From Symsagittifera roscoffensis (lineage: Eukaryota > Xenacoelomorpha > Acoela > Convolutidae): a stretch of DNA of 64,000 bases. Positions 30,876 to 39,956 of this stretch are shown in pieces. The stretch covers positions 58,296,129-58,360,128 of the forward strand of contig NC_087062.1 of NCBI RefSeq assembly GCF_963678635.1, given 5' to 3'. Numbering within the stretch: the stretch's first letter is position 1; every line of letters begins with the position of its first letter. The notes under the pieces were generated by a model. The model saw only the letters and a program-made list of their open reading frames with translations, was not told where the DNA came from and did no database searches. The translations under genes were made by a program, and so were the position numbers.

Positions 30876-31911
30876 GGGAATGGTCCTCGGCGCCCATTCT
30901 GCACTTGAAGTTGTTGTTGAAGTCCATCAACATCCATCCTGGCTCTGCTATCTTTCCGAATAACCTGTCGGCACTGGCCAACCCTCTCAGTTCTTTATAT
31001 TCCACCCAATTCAGCACGGAGCAATCCACAACTGAGACTAAGATGACATATAACACCGAGTTCCTGTATGCCTTTGCTTGCACGTCTGGGAACACATATG
31101 ACATCACAGGTCCGTATACCACCGTGACGAACTCCCTTAGTCCATGGACCAGAGCCAGCGGATTGATCCGCATCATTACAGCCAGATCTGTCAGCAAGGG
31201 CATGCCAAAATACTGTTTGCATTCACTCGCCCCCGTTGCCACCTTGTCCTCTCGAGTGATACTCCTTTTCTGTTGCCGGAGGTACTGGAGCAAGAGTATC
31301 CTCCAATCCTTCATCTTCCCGTATGAGGCGGTTTCCAACTGCGCGTTTAATTCTCGACTCGGTCCCTGCAGTTTTTCGGGGTAGCGTAACAGCACGAACA
31401 TGGCGATCAGGGTAAGGAGTCCATCCAATCTCAGGTCCGCCAACGCTTGGGTGAAGAGATTCGCAGGTCCCTTCACAAAGTTCTCGTGACCAAACGTCAC
31501 GTACAGTGCTAGTACCAGACCAATCGACAGTTTCCGGAAGCTTGCGATCAGATTCCGGGAGGCCCTCGTGTAACACGTTGACAAGAAGGATGAAGTCCAT
31601 CCCACTCCCATTGCACCCAAGATAGCGTCTGATCTCTCATATTTTGCCCTCGTGGCCAAAATATCAGCTAGGATTTTATCTAAAGACATCGTGTTCACGT
31701 CTTCCATCAATTGTAACATCATGACTCCGGCTAACTCCCTCTCGTTGAACAAGTTTTTCAGATAAGTGTGTATCTCCTTGATTACTGCCGGTGCATGCTC
31801 GAACGCGTCTTCTCCCAAGGTACACACTCTTGGCGACAAACAAAACCATGCATTGGTATGTGGCTTCGTCCTCGAGGCCAGCGCCATGGGGTCCTCCTCT
31901 GCCGATGTCAT
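30868..31911 (-). CDS. Accessory ORF3, element 2: 347-codon hydrophobic/helical protein
   Basis: An uninterrupted frame from ATG 31911 to TAG 30870-30868, notable because both its neighbours are broken. Its start overlaps the end of the preceding phase as ATGA. The sequence is largely helical with hydrophobic stretches at about residues 125-145 (SIGLVLALYVTFG), 160-180 (LDGLLTLIAMFVLL) and 285-300 (VLYVILVSVVDCSVL). Other blocks are FNERELAGVMMLQLMEDVN, FGHENFVKG and GMPLLTDLAVMMRINPLALV. There is no signal peptide, no cysteine pattern and no catalytic motif I recognise. It might be a nucleocapsid-like or membrane-associated protein, but nothing here proves either. Element 1 lacks it. Confidence 0.75.
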   Translation of the reverse strand: MTSAEEDPMALASRTKPHTNAWFCLSPRVCTLGEDAFEHAPAVIKEIHTYLKNLFNERELAGVMMLQLMEDVNTMSLDKILADILATRAKYERSDAILGAMGVGWTSSFLSTCYTRASRNLIASFRKLSIGLVLALYVTFGHENFVKGPANLFTQALADLRLDGLLTLIAMFVLLRYPEKLQGPSRELNAQLETASYGKMKDWRILLLQYLRQQKRSITREDKVATGASECKQYFGMPLLTDLAVMMRINPLALVHGLREFVTVVYGPVMSYVFPDVQAKAYRNSVLYVILVSVVDCSVLNWVEYKELRGLASADRLFGKIAEPGWMLMDFNNNFKCRMGAEDHSHV

Positions 31912-32769
31912 ATTTCTTCTGACCGTCCTACCTGTTCATTTCTCGCATAAACCATCTGTCTGAACCAGAGGTCAATGGCCACTGTTGTACTAACAAGTGA
32001 TCATTATCTACCACTGGCCTCAACTTCAGTAACCTGGCGAAGTTGGACGACTCCAACCTCAGGACTTCATCCAGCACCAACCGAGTTGAGCTGCAATCCT
32101 TGAATCCGCCGATGGCATTAGAAATGTCAGCCCAGATATCAGGAAGTTCAGAGCGGGGTGGGTAATAGTTGTCAGGGGCCACCATTCTGTTCGGTGCAGG
32201 TATTATCACGCTGAATCGTCCCTCCGCTAGAGTTGTGACCATCGTGTACACAAACTGTAGGGATTCTGGTAATGTGGGTTACCTCGGTGATAACACGAAG
32301 ATTATCTTCACCACATTCTTGGTGAATCGCGCTGCACTGATGCCTCCACCTCGGTCATGGCTGAGAGCAACGTCATTATAGCCTCTCCTATGACTTCATT
32401 GCTCGGGATTGATCCATCTGTCAGGCGGGACAACAACCCTCTGCTCTGCAGGTGGTCATTCGAGCCGGCAATTACTATCACCTGCGGATCCATGTTGATC
32501 GTCCTCCGCACGCTTATCGTCATTCCTACTGATTGCCCCCAGTCTAACTTAGGCGCTGTCAAGAAAATCAGTTTGGGCCAAAAGAGGGAACGGGGCGTGT
32601 AGAGATAGTCCGAACTGGCCACTATCAGATATCTGGCAGCCTTTACGTCCAGGGGATCATAGGCAGCAAACAGATTGTCACCCACTGGTGCCTTCAGTCC
32701 CGCGTATCTCCTATCGTCCCCCTCCACCGAGGTCGCTCGAGGATAGTCTCTCGACTACTCACCAGGCGC
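31908..32769 (-). pseudogene. Accessory ORF2, third part: SGNH-like domain with GSND motif, element 2
   Basis: The phase is the same as that of the SGNH segment upstream, from which it is separated by TAGs at 32772-32770 and 32757-32755. The open pieces are 32754-32308 and 32251-31928, with a frameshift near 32315, a TAA at 32281-32279 and a one-base loss near 32010. It carries LIVASSDYL, then VIVIAGSNDHLQSRG, which resembles block III (G-x-N-D) of SGNH hydrolases, then a VVKIIFVLSP strand and a RSELPDIWADISNAI segment. This suggests a second SGNH-type fold; I cannot see a convincing D-x-x-H block. After correction of phase it would end at the TGA (31910-31908) that overlaps the start of ORF3. 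Confidence 0.6.
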
Positions 32770-32772
32770 CTA

Positions 32773-34080
32773 GCCGGGTGGTTTAGAAAACTGCCTATAC
32801 ACCTTATGATGCTTGTTATTGGGATTATTCTCTGTCAGACATTTGCCCCTCTGAGAAGGTGGTGTCAATTCCCTGGCTCTCCGACGAACTTCCGTGAGAG
32901 ATCGGGTATTCAAGTGCCCAAAGAAATGGTCCTGAGGCAATCAATCAAGGCCCACGAACCTGAGCGTGATCGCGGAGCTAAACTGTTCCTGTTCCGCTAA
33001 CAACCAGTCCACGCCCGGTATTCGATATAATCCCGACACTGTGGGACCATCTCCACCCATCAACCTCCTTGCATCCACTCGACACATCAATGTGTTCATG
33101 TTCGAGTTCGTTAACATATCCGTTTTATACTGTCCCCAACCGCTGGGTTCTGGACGGTTCCAAAGCAGCACGCTGCTTGGCTCAATTCCTTCCGCCGGCG
33201 TGGCGGTCGTCGATGGGTTTCCTGTAGAAGCAGGATTTTCCGTGGCGGGCGGGTTACTCGTCCTCGATATGGTCTGAGAGCTAGTCTGACTCTGATCAAT
33301 TGACCTCCCAAGTCGGTTCTCCAACGGCTGCCTTCCACGGGGAGGAGCAGTGCCCAACCTTTCTCTCACATCTGTGCTTGGAGCAACGGGAGCGGTTGCC
33401 TCCGTTTCCATTGCCAGGGGCCCGAGGCGATTGGCGAGTGATTCCGGCATATTACCCCTCACTCTACCTCCTCCAGTCGAACTGGTCCGAGCCAGTGAGT
33501 TGGTTGTCCTTAACTCTTGCTCCATTTCCCCTATCTGCGTCTGGAACACGTCGTTCATCCAGCGTCTCCCTTGCTGGGTGTTGAAGTGTATCCCATCTCT
33601 GGTGAGTGCGAGATGATCAATCATGCGCAGCATGTTCTCAAGATCCATGAGTCGCAGCTCGCTGGGATTGCTTCTCAACAGATTGCGGGTCATCTCGTTC
33701 CACCGGGTCACGTTGCCGTTCATAAAATCCGCCACCGGCGTGCCCACCTCCGGGTTCTGCGGTATCGTGCACAACACCACGAGTCTGGGCCTGTATTTCT
33801 CTTTCAGATCGTTCAGAAGGCAGAACAGTAGGGGCTCCCACTTGTCCTCTGGGGTTACAGGGGCCCTCGAAACGTCATTGGTCCCGAGCACTATCACCAA
33901 CGTGTCTAGGTGATCCTCGCCCTGGTACTCCATCATCTTGATAACCTGGGCCACGGAGGCCCCTCCAAAAGGTAGAACAGTGGTCTGACCACTGGCAAAG
34001 ATCTCGTTCAGATCTCCCACAACCAAATGACGACTCCCCGGGGAAATTGCCTGGTTACTTATGGCAGGGTTCCAGCCCAT
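32773..34080 (-). pseudogene. Accessory ORF2, second part: SGNH/GDSL-hydrolase-like domain, element 2
   Basis: 379 codons from ATG 34080 to a TGA at 32943-32941; the same phase stays open past that stop to 32773. Residues 18-190 follow the SGNH hydrolase block order: LVVGDLNEIF (block I, with Leu where the nucleophilic Ser of GDS normally sits), GGASVAQVI (block II Gly), LVIVLGTND (block III, G-x-N-D) and RDGIHFN (block V, D-x-x-H). Loss of the Ser suggests that this copy is catalytically dead. A Pro/Thr-rich region and a further conserved segment, SGLYRIPGVDWLLAEQEQF, follow. The phase is the same as the coiled-coil frame upstream, only five codons beyond its stop, so both were probably one protein. 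Confidence 0.72.
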
Positions 34081-34095
34081 GCCATTCAGACAAGC

Positions 34096-35190
34096 TCAAG
34101 GATGCTCCGCGGCTACTTGCACGAGCTGGTTGCGTACTGTTAGGTTCTTCCTGATGTCCACTACGCGAGATTTCTGAGTCGTTCCGCCATGAGTAGTCCC
34201 CGTTGGTACCATGGCTCGAGGTATTAGCTCCGAGCTACTTGAGGAACGATGAAGGCGTTGGGAAGGGACGAACCTACCCGTCCGGCCAGTGGTCCTGTTG
34301 ATCTCATTCATCGCTGCTCTGGCCACCTGATTGAATGACTCCTGAAACTGGGGAGCCAGATAGGTGTCTGAAGGATCCGGTATCGTATTCCTCGGGTTCA
34401 CAGCAGACTGTGATGTCTGCTGAGGAACCCCGGGCTCTATCGGAGCACACAGCTCCTGTGCCTTCGTCTTGGGACGTGTGTCCCTGGATCCATCCGAAGA
34501 GTTTATCGTTGCCTGAACCTCCGGTGACACTTGGCTCACCCTTGCCATATATAGCTCTTTCAGGTGTTTTATCTCTTCTTCTTTGAAGGCTATTTGCATA
34601 TCCTCGAACTTCTTCTTCCACTCGTCTCTTTCTCGAGCTATTGCCCTGTATTCCTGCAGCTTGGCGCACAGCTCCCTCTGATCTTTTTCCTTCTTCTCCA
34701 ACGTCTGAATCGTCTCCGAGGTCTGGATCTCTATCTCACTCATCCTCAATCTCTTCAGTGGAGGAGCAGCCGTTGGAGAATCTGCTGAGTAAGATGGGCT
34801 TGGCCCATCACGTAATATTTTCGCTCCGATGAGCGACTGCACAGGTTGAACAGGTAGGGGCATCTCACCTAGCCGGTGATCCCTCTGCTCGCCTAGTCCC
34901 GGCTCACGAGCCAAGTCGTGGCCAGACATTTCTCCTCGCCGCCATCTCATCAGTCGGTTTCGACCTCTGTCGGCGGTGCCGGACTCATCAAAGGCCATCA
35001 TCAACACTACTTCACTGGGGCGATTCCCTCGACCCTCTCGTCCTAACGCATTGAGGAGCGCGACCACAAACATCGCCAGTCCCGGGTCTTCTTGTTCAAA
35101 ATCACAGTCAATCAGCCGCTGATATATCTCGTCCAGAGTTGCTCCTAGACTCGCTGAGACAAATTCCATCAAGTCATTTGTGTCACCCAT
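34096..35190 (-). CDS. Accessory ORF2, first part: coiled-coil protein, element 2
   Basis: 364 codons from ATG 35190. The N-terminal 110 residues (LDEIYQRLIDCDFEQEDPG, VVLMMAF, then a HDLAREPGLG block) match the element 1 protein at 23788. Residues about 155-225 form a coiled coil rich in Glu, Lys and Arg. A Ser/Thr/Pro-rich region and a NQVARAAMNEINRTTGRTGRF segment follow. The stop is a TGA at 34098-34096, and the same phase continues into the SGNH-like domain, so the stop may be a CGA-to-TGA change. No enzymatic motif in this part. The coiled coil suggests oligomerisation of the whole protein. Confidence 0.7.
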   Translation of the reverse strand: MGDTNDLMEFVSASLGATLDEIYQRLIDCDFEQEDPGLAMFVVALLNALGREGRGNRPSEVVLMMAFDESGTADRGRNRLMRWRRGEMSGHDLAREPGLGEQRDHRLGEMPLPVQPVQSLIGAKILRDGPSPSYSADSPTAAPPLKRLRMSEIEIQTSETIQTLEKKEKDQRELCAKLQEYRAIARERDEWKKKFEDMQIAFKEEEIKHLKELYMARVSQVSPEVQATINSSDGSRDTRPKTKAQELCAPIEPGVPQQTSQSAVNPRNTIPDPSDTYLAPQFQESFNQVARAAMNEINRTTGRTGRFVPSQRLHRSSSSSELIPRAMVPTGTTHGGTTQKSRVVDIRKNLTVRNQLVQVAAEHP

Positions 35191-35645
35191 CTTTCTATTG
35201 TGTGTATCTTGTCGTCGTTTTCTTTTGATTCTTCAAAGGTGATAAAAAAATTGGACCAATCAAGACCTAAAAAGCAAGTCACGACTTAAAACCATCATTT
35301 CATGCCGTTCCTTTTCCAGGGTAAAACATCATTCACATCTTTCAAAAACGACCCATTGAAATTCTCTTTGGTTTTTGATTTAAAAACTAGCACCAAGGTG
35401 GATCATCCACCTGCAACCTTATCAAGATAAACACAAATGACCGCTGTCACCTTCAGTACCTGGAGTGTTCCAGGTCTCTAAGCTACAGACATCACATAAA
35501 ACATACCCTAACAATAACATAACAATTAAACATCACATATTCGCACTATTGCATTAAAACATGATCCCTAGTCGTTAACCTAAAACTTAATCCTAATGCC
35601 GATAAAGTGAACTTAATAAAAACCACTTATCGCCGAATGCAACTC
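35191..35645 (-). other. Region between pol and accessory block, element 2
   Basis: Noncoding, about 455 bases. The best acceptor-like string on the transcript strand is GGTTGCAG near 35418-35411; there is no TTTTCAG like that of element 1. Nothing else recognised. Confidence 0.4.
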
Positions 35646-36477
35646 CTAGCATATGCTCAGATAGTACTTTTTATGTAAGTAAACCTCGATGTCAGTTTCC
35701 GAGAATATCACATACACTAGGGCATATAACTCTCTCGGATGTAGCTTTCCCCTATTGGGATCATAGACTGGTAACGAGAGAGAGGTCACTCCTCTCTCAA
35801 CCAGAAAAATCCCTAAGTCGAGTCAAGGCCAATACCAAGCTCTCTAGATTCACGTGTTGCTTATCAGTGGCCTTAGTAGCCAGGAAACACAAATGTTTCC
35901 CTGGTATCTGTGATGCAACAGGGGGCAGCGCTATCATCCCTCCCACACCAGGCCTCTGTTTCCTTAAAAACTCGATATTCTTATACTCTCTTTTAAAGTC
36001 AGCCACTAGGGCTGTTTTGAAGCTTACGTCCGCGGTTATTGCTATAGCGCATGTACGTTCCGTGAGTATGAAATCGCTGTCCGTTATGACGACATTGTTT
36101 AAATAGTGGTTTGGTAGGTCAAAATAAGATTCAAAAATTCGTCCAAAAGGTGGTTTTTTAGCGTTCTCGCCCTCCGTTTCCAGTTCTCCGGTTTCTTTTG
36201 CCGATTTTAATTTCTTAATGATCAAATTTTTGGTGTGGGTGAGTCCTACCCCCACTCCCCGGACAAAAATATCCATCAACGTCCCCGTCGATTGCCCAAA
36301 GTCGAGAAGATCGAGATTGGATTCCGGAACGCGTAGAGGGCCATCTGGAGCGACCCAGTTGGACTCGGTATTGTCATGGCTGACGTATTTGACGCCGTCT
36401 TTGTCGACATCTTGAATGGTCAAGATTGTCTCTATAGGATCTGCTGGCAGATCATGGAGCCATTCGAGCACTCGCAA
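35646..36477 (-). pseudogene. pol: Macro-domain-like C-terminus of pol, element 2
   Basis: The frame 36477-35797 carries a NIFVRGVGVGL-like segment shared with element 1, then the macro-like blocks: VITDSDFIL, IAITADVSFKTALVADFKREYKN, the VGGMIALPP loop, a HLCFLATK strand and LESLVLALTRLRD. One extra base near 35805 shifts the phase, after which LPVYDPNRGKLHPRELYAL and a DIEVYLHKKYYL ending continue to a TAG at 35648-35646. The same motif order in two diverged elements shows that the module belongs to the family and is not a chance fusion. The usual role of macro domains is binding or removal of ADP-ribose. Confidence 0.75.
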
Positions 36478-37203
36478 TTCGTCAATTCTTGCTCACGAGT
36501 CTGCTCCACCTTTGGTCCGAACTCTACTTCTGGTTCGGAGCGATCGTCGATCCAATCCTGATCCATGTCATTGACCAAGTCGATCTCTTTTGGCACCGCA
36601 ATTTCATCCAGCCCCACCAGTGATTCCATTATATTGCTTAAAACTATCCTGTTTATGACGAAATCCTCGCCATACGGGTTGTACTTCTTCTTGTTCCTTC
36701 CTCCCTTGCTCTGGCGTGTTTCCATGGTGAAGGGAAAGTCAGGCTGTACTCCTTTGTCAATTTCAGTCTTTTCTGTGCAACCCCAGTCCTGTTCGGCCTA
36801 AGGTAGAGTTTCGTCGTCCACCTCCGCTCGCTCGGCCAACTCCAGGTCCAGTGGCAGATCACAATTATCTACCACCTCATTCCCGTCGTTGTTGTCGCGC
36901 GTACCTCTTTCATTCACTTCACAAGCATGATCCACTATCAAATAGTCTCCCTTATACATGTCAGCTGGGATGCACCAGTCCTCTAATGAGGCATTGTGCG
37001 GTTTGATGTTTTCGTAATGGGCTGCTCGTCCGGTGCTCAATCGATAAAAACAAACTGCTTGGTGCACTTGTTATCTGGAATGGACCACGCCACTTTTTCA
37101 GTAATTTTTTGGTTCCCTTTTGTGGAACCGCTTCCTGGAACACCCAGACATAATCGCCAACCGAGTAGGCTGTTGCATCTGCAGTCCTTTTATCAAATCT
37201 CAT
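36432..37203 (-). pseudogene. pol: Integrase C-terminal domain and linker, element 2
   Basis: Three overlapping pieces (37203-36961, 37067-36798, 36725-36432). The first has VGDYVWVFQEAV and KKLLKKWRGPFQI, the second FYRLSTGRAAHYENIKPH, together the GPY/F-type C-terminal integrase domain, broken by a frameshift near 37060. The third is the acidic linker with a KYNPYGEDFVINRI segment, matching YNRYGDNFLIDKI in element 1. An in-frame stop at 36798 separates the last two pieces. Confidence 0.8.
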
Positions 37204-37396
37204 TTTTGTCTAATTTGCGCCTGTTGCGTGTTCTCCCTGCATAAGTCATTGAGGTCCTGCTGCCTTCTAATAACATCACGCACGTACGCTTGCGGTGCTG
37301 TTTTCTTCCCTCATACTCAGGGTAGAATAGCGCTAACGGAAGAGCTTTTTCGTGACCAGTTAGCATCTTATGCGGACTTTTTCCCGTGGTGGAATG

Positions 37397-38142
37397 CTAT
37401 GTGCTGTTGTAAGCGCCCATCACTTGCGGCAAGTGTCTATCCCAGTCATCCATGTAGCGTGAGCAATAAACTTTCAACATGGATACCAAAGTGCGATTTT
37501 GCCTTTCAACTAGGCCATTCGTTTGTGGGTGATTAGTGGTCGAGTGGGCCTGTGCAACCTGCGACCTCTTCATTAACTCCTTCGTGAGATCACCCACGAA
37601 TGCTTTGCCATTGTCTGACTGGAATGTGATGGGCAGCTGTGTCTCGCTATCCAAACATTTATCAAGTGTTTGCACGCTTCTTCCGCTAGTGTTGTCATGC
37701 AGATGGCTGCCTCTGCATATTTCGTGAAATGATCGATCATTACCAGCACCACATTGTAGCCCGTGGCTGTCATGCATATCTTCTGAAGATCAATTTGCAC
37801 TAGTTCATTGAATCCCGATGACTCTATTGACTGCAGGGGGAACCTTAGTTTCCTGGGGTGCCTCGCCTGTTGACACTACAAGCATGCAGAGATCCACTTT
37901 TCACAAGCCTTCTTCAAACCAGGCCATTCGAACCGTTTCTGTATCCTGTTGTACACTTCGTCCACGCCTTGATGGCCCATCTGATCATTTGAACGAAAGA
38001 TCCATTCGGTCTGGCATAACTGTGGTAACACTATTGAATCATACTTGTAAAGAACATTGTCCTCTTCCTTGCGTTTACAGGCTACGATTCCGTCTTTGTT
38101 CAGGTACAACAAATCTTTTCTTTTCATGTAAAAATGCTTCAA
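37397..38142 (-). pseudogene. pol: Integrase zinc-binding and core domains, element 2
   Basis: The piece 38142-37876 has SNDQMGHQG (the first His of the HHCC motif is replaced by Asn) and ends at a stop within the CLxC region. The piece 37800-37573 has QIDLQKICM (first Asp) and a VMIDHFTKYAEA block, and 37777-37397 continues with ITFQSDNGKAFVGDL (second Asp), NHPQTNGLVERQNRTL (Glu) and GAYNST, where it stops. A phase change inside the core and two stops mean it cannot be made as one protein. Confidence 0.85.
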
Positions 38143-38387
38143 GATCTTATAGCTGTCTTCCTCTAGATCTCGTTTGTCAGGTGCTCCGTTCTCGATTCAT
38201 CTCTTCAGATTGCTCGTCATTTTATCATTTTATTGAGCCCTTAGTAGATCCGACAGCCGGTATCTGGCTTTCAGATACGTCTTTACCACGTTCAATTGTC
38301 CGCTTATTATCTCCGGGGTATGGGCATCATCCATCAACTTGACACACCATATCTTCTTCAAAGGTGTTGCTTCCTGCACATATGGCT

Positions 38388-39166
38388 TCAGGTTGGTACA
38401 GACGACCGTACCATGTGGTATTTAGTTGGGCGTTTCGACACTGCTATCAGTTCAAGCTCATCTGCGGCATTATCCACTACAGTGCCCTCCTCATCGGAGG
38501 AATACCTGTCTCTGTCCGCGTCCTGATGCATTTCCCGGTCCAGCCCGCGCTGTTTCCATTCCAACAACAAGGAATGAATAGCATCAGAATTGGAAGTAGT
38601 CTCAGATATGCTCTCCCAGGACTGGGGCCTCGAGTCATCACTCGAGCCGATGGATTCCACATCATTATGTTCCAGTCTGTCTGTGATGTTTATCGACTCC
38701 CCGGACAAAATTCTGTTCCTTGGTCGCTTTGAATCCGGCTTCCCGGACAACATTCTGTCCCTTGGTTGTCCTAACATTGTCTCCCGGACAAGTTGTCCTG
38801 TACGGGCTCGAAAATGCCTGACTCTGCGGACATTGTCTCGTCCCCGGATGAACAATCTGAGCTCGGCTCATAGTCTTCCCTTGCATCAGTAAAATGTACT
38901 TTTCTCGAAAAACTGGATTTCGACATGACCCTGACTTCTTCAGTGGCTTCGACATGGGTCGATGTCTGATGATCTGTGAACAAGTTCCTGAACAAGACAT
39001 CCTTCGGAATTGAGTTCACCAGCTGGTTCACTATCGACCGGCAATCCCGTTCAACATCTCGACTGCGAATGGTCACTTGCCTCTTCTCTGTTCTCTCAGT
39101 GAGGGTCAACCGCTGCATGTTCTTCATCCACTCACGATCATGCCTATCCAATTCTCTATCTAGCAA
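38388..39166 (-). pseudogene. Acidic spacer, element 2
   Basis: Two overlapping pieces (39166-38771 and 38855-38388) encoding charged, Ser-rich sequence with no known domain, placed between RNase H and integrase as in element 1. Blocks such as LVNSIPKDVLF and KVHFTDAREDYEPSSD correspond loosely to LVDKIPENILE and KVTFKEDTEHLG in element 1, so the spacer is homologous but fast-evolving. Confidence 0.65.
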
Positions 39167-39816
39167 CCACGGATCTTCCCCATGACGTCCGGCGCCACAT
39201 TCACTGTCCTATTTAGTGGGGCTATGCTGTTTATACCCAGCCTGGTAAGCTCTTGCTGTACCAGATTGGATCGGACTAGCAGATCTAACGGGACAGGATT
39301 ACCCCTGGCCAATACCTTTATTTCAGCGGCCGTCTCCAGCGGAAGTTCAGGATATCCTGGTATGGGGTGCCCTGATTTGTCCAGCCACCTGGTGACTGGT
39401 AGTTTATCGTAGGTCTCCTTATCTCGAAATGAAAATCCGTCCTTGATTTCTGCTTGTTTGACCTCCTTCTCTTCTAGTCGCGCATAAAATTCTGTCTTTT
39501 TACTGAGGCTATCAGCATTCTGGTGCTTGTCAATGGTACGGTGCTCTATGATCATGTGGTATTCTTCCAGGCGCATGATCCAACGACCAATATAACTTTG
39601 ATCCATTGAATAGGTTTTCAGCCAGGCAAGAGCACGATTATCCACACGCAACTTGAAGGGAGCACTCCCCAAGTAGGCTCTGTATTTTTCCACCAAGGTG
39701 ATCACCGCGAACGTTTCCGCTTTTGGTGCGCCGTACTTCATCTCAGTATCGCTGAGGACCTTACTTCCATAGTTCCACTCTTGCTCCTGGTGAAGTATGC
39801 CCGATATCGCAACCAC
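39160..39816 (-). pseudogene. pol: RNase H domain and start of spacer, element 2
   Basis: 218 codons: AISGILHQEQEW, the YGSKVLSDTEMKYGAPKAE block with the Glu, FKLRVDNRALAWL with the Asp, HRTIDKHQNADSLSK, and then continuous coding into the KETYDKLPVTRWLDKSG spacer segment. The first catalytic Asp block lies just upstream, beyond a stop near 39828. Here the phase reads through the point where element 1 has its TAA at 19743, which shows that the element 1 stop is a mutation. Confidence 0.87.
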
Positions 39817-39956
39817 TGATGCATCCGTGTCTCACACAAACATACCCTTCTCTCCTGGCATGCCGAGGATCAGTGCCTCGCAAAGTTCGCGTTTAATGTT
39901 TTCAAATGAAACTTGTGCCTCATCAGTCCAAGTGAGTTTTTTACCCTTGTTTCTCA

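Noticed and set aside
30868..31911. Identification of ORF3 as a viral nucleoprotein or envelope
   Set aside because: Hydrophobic helices alone do not support either. No signal peptide, fusion or RNA-binding motif is visible.
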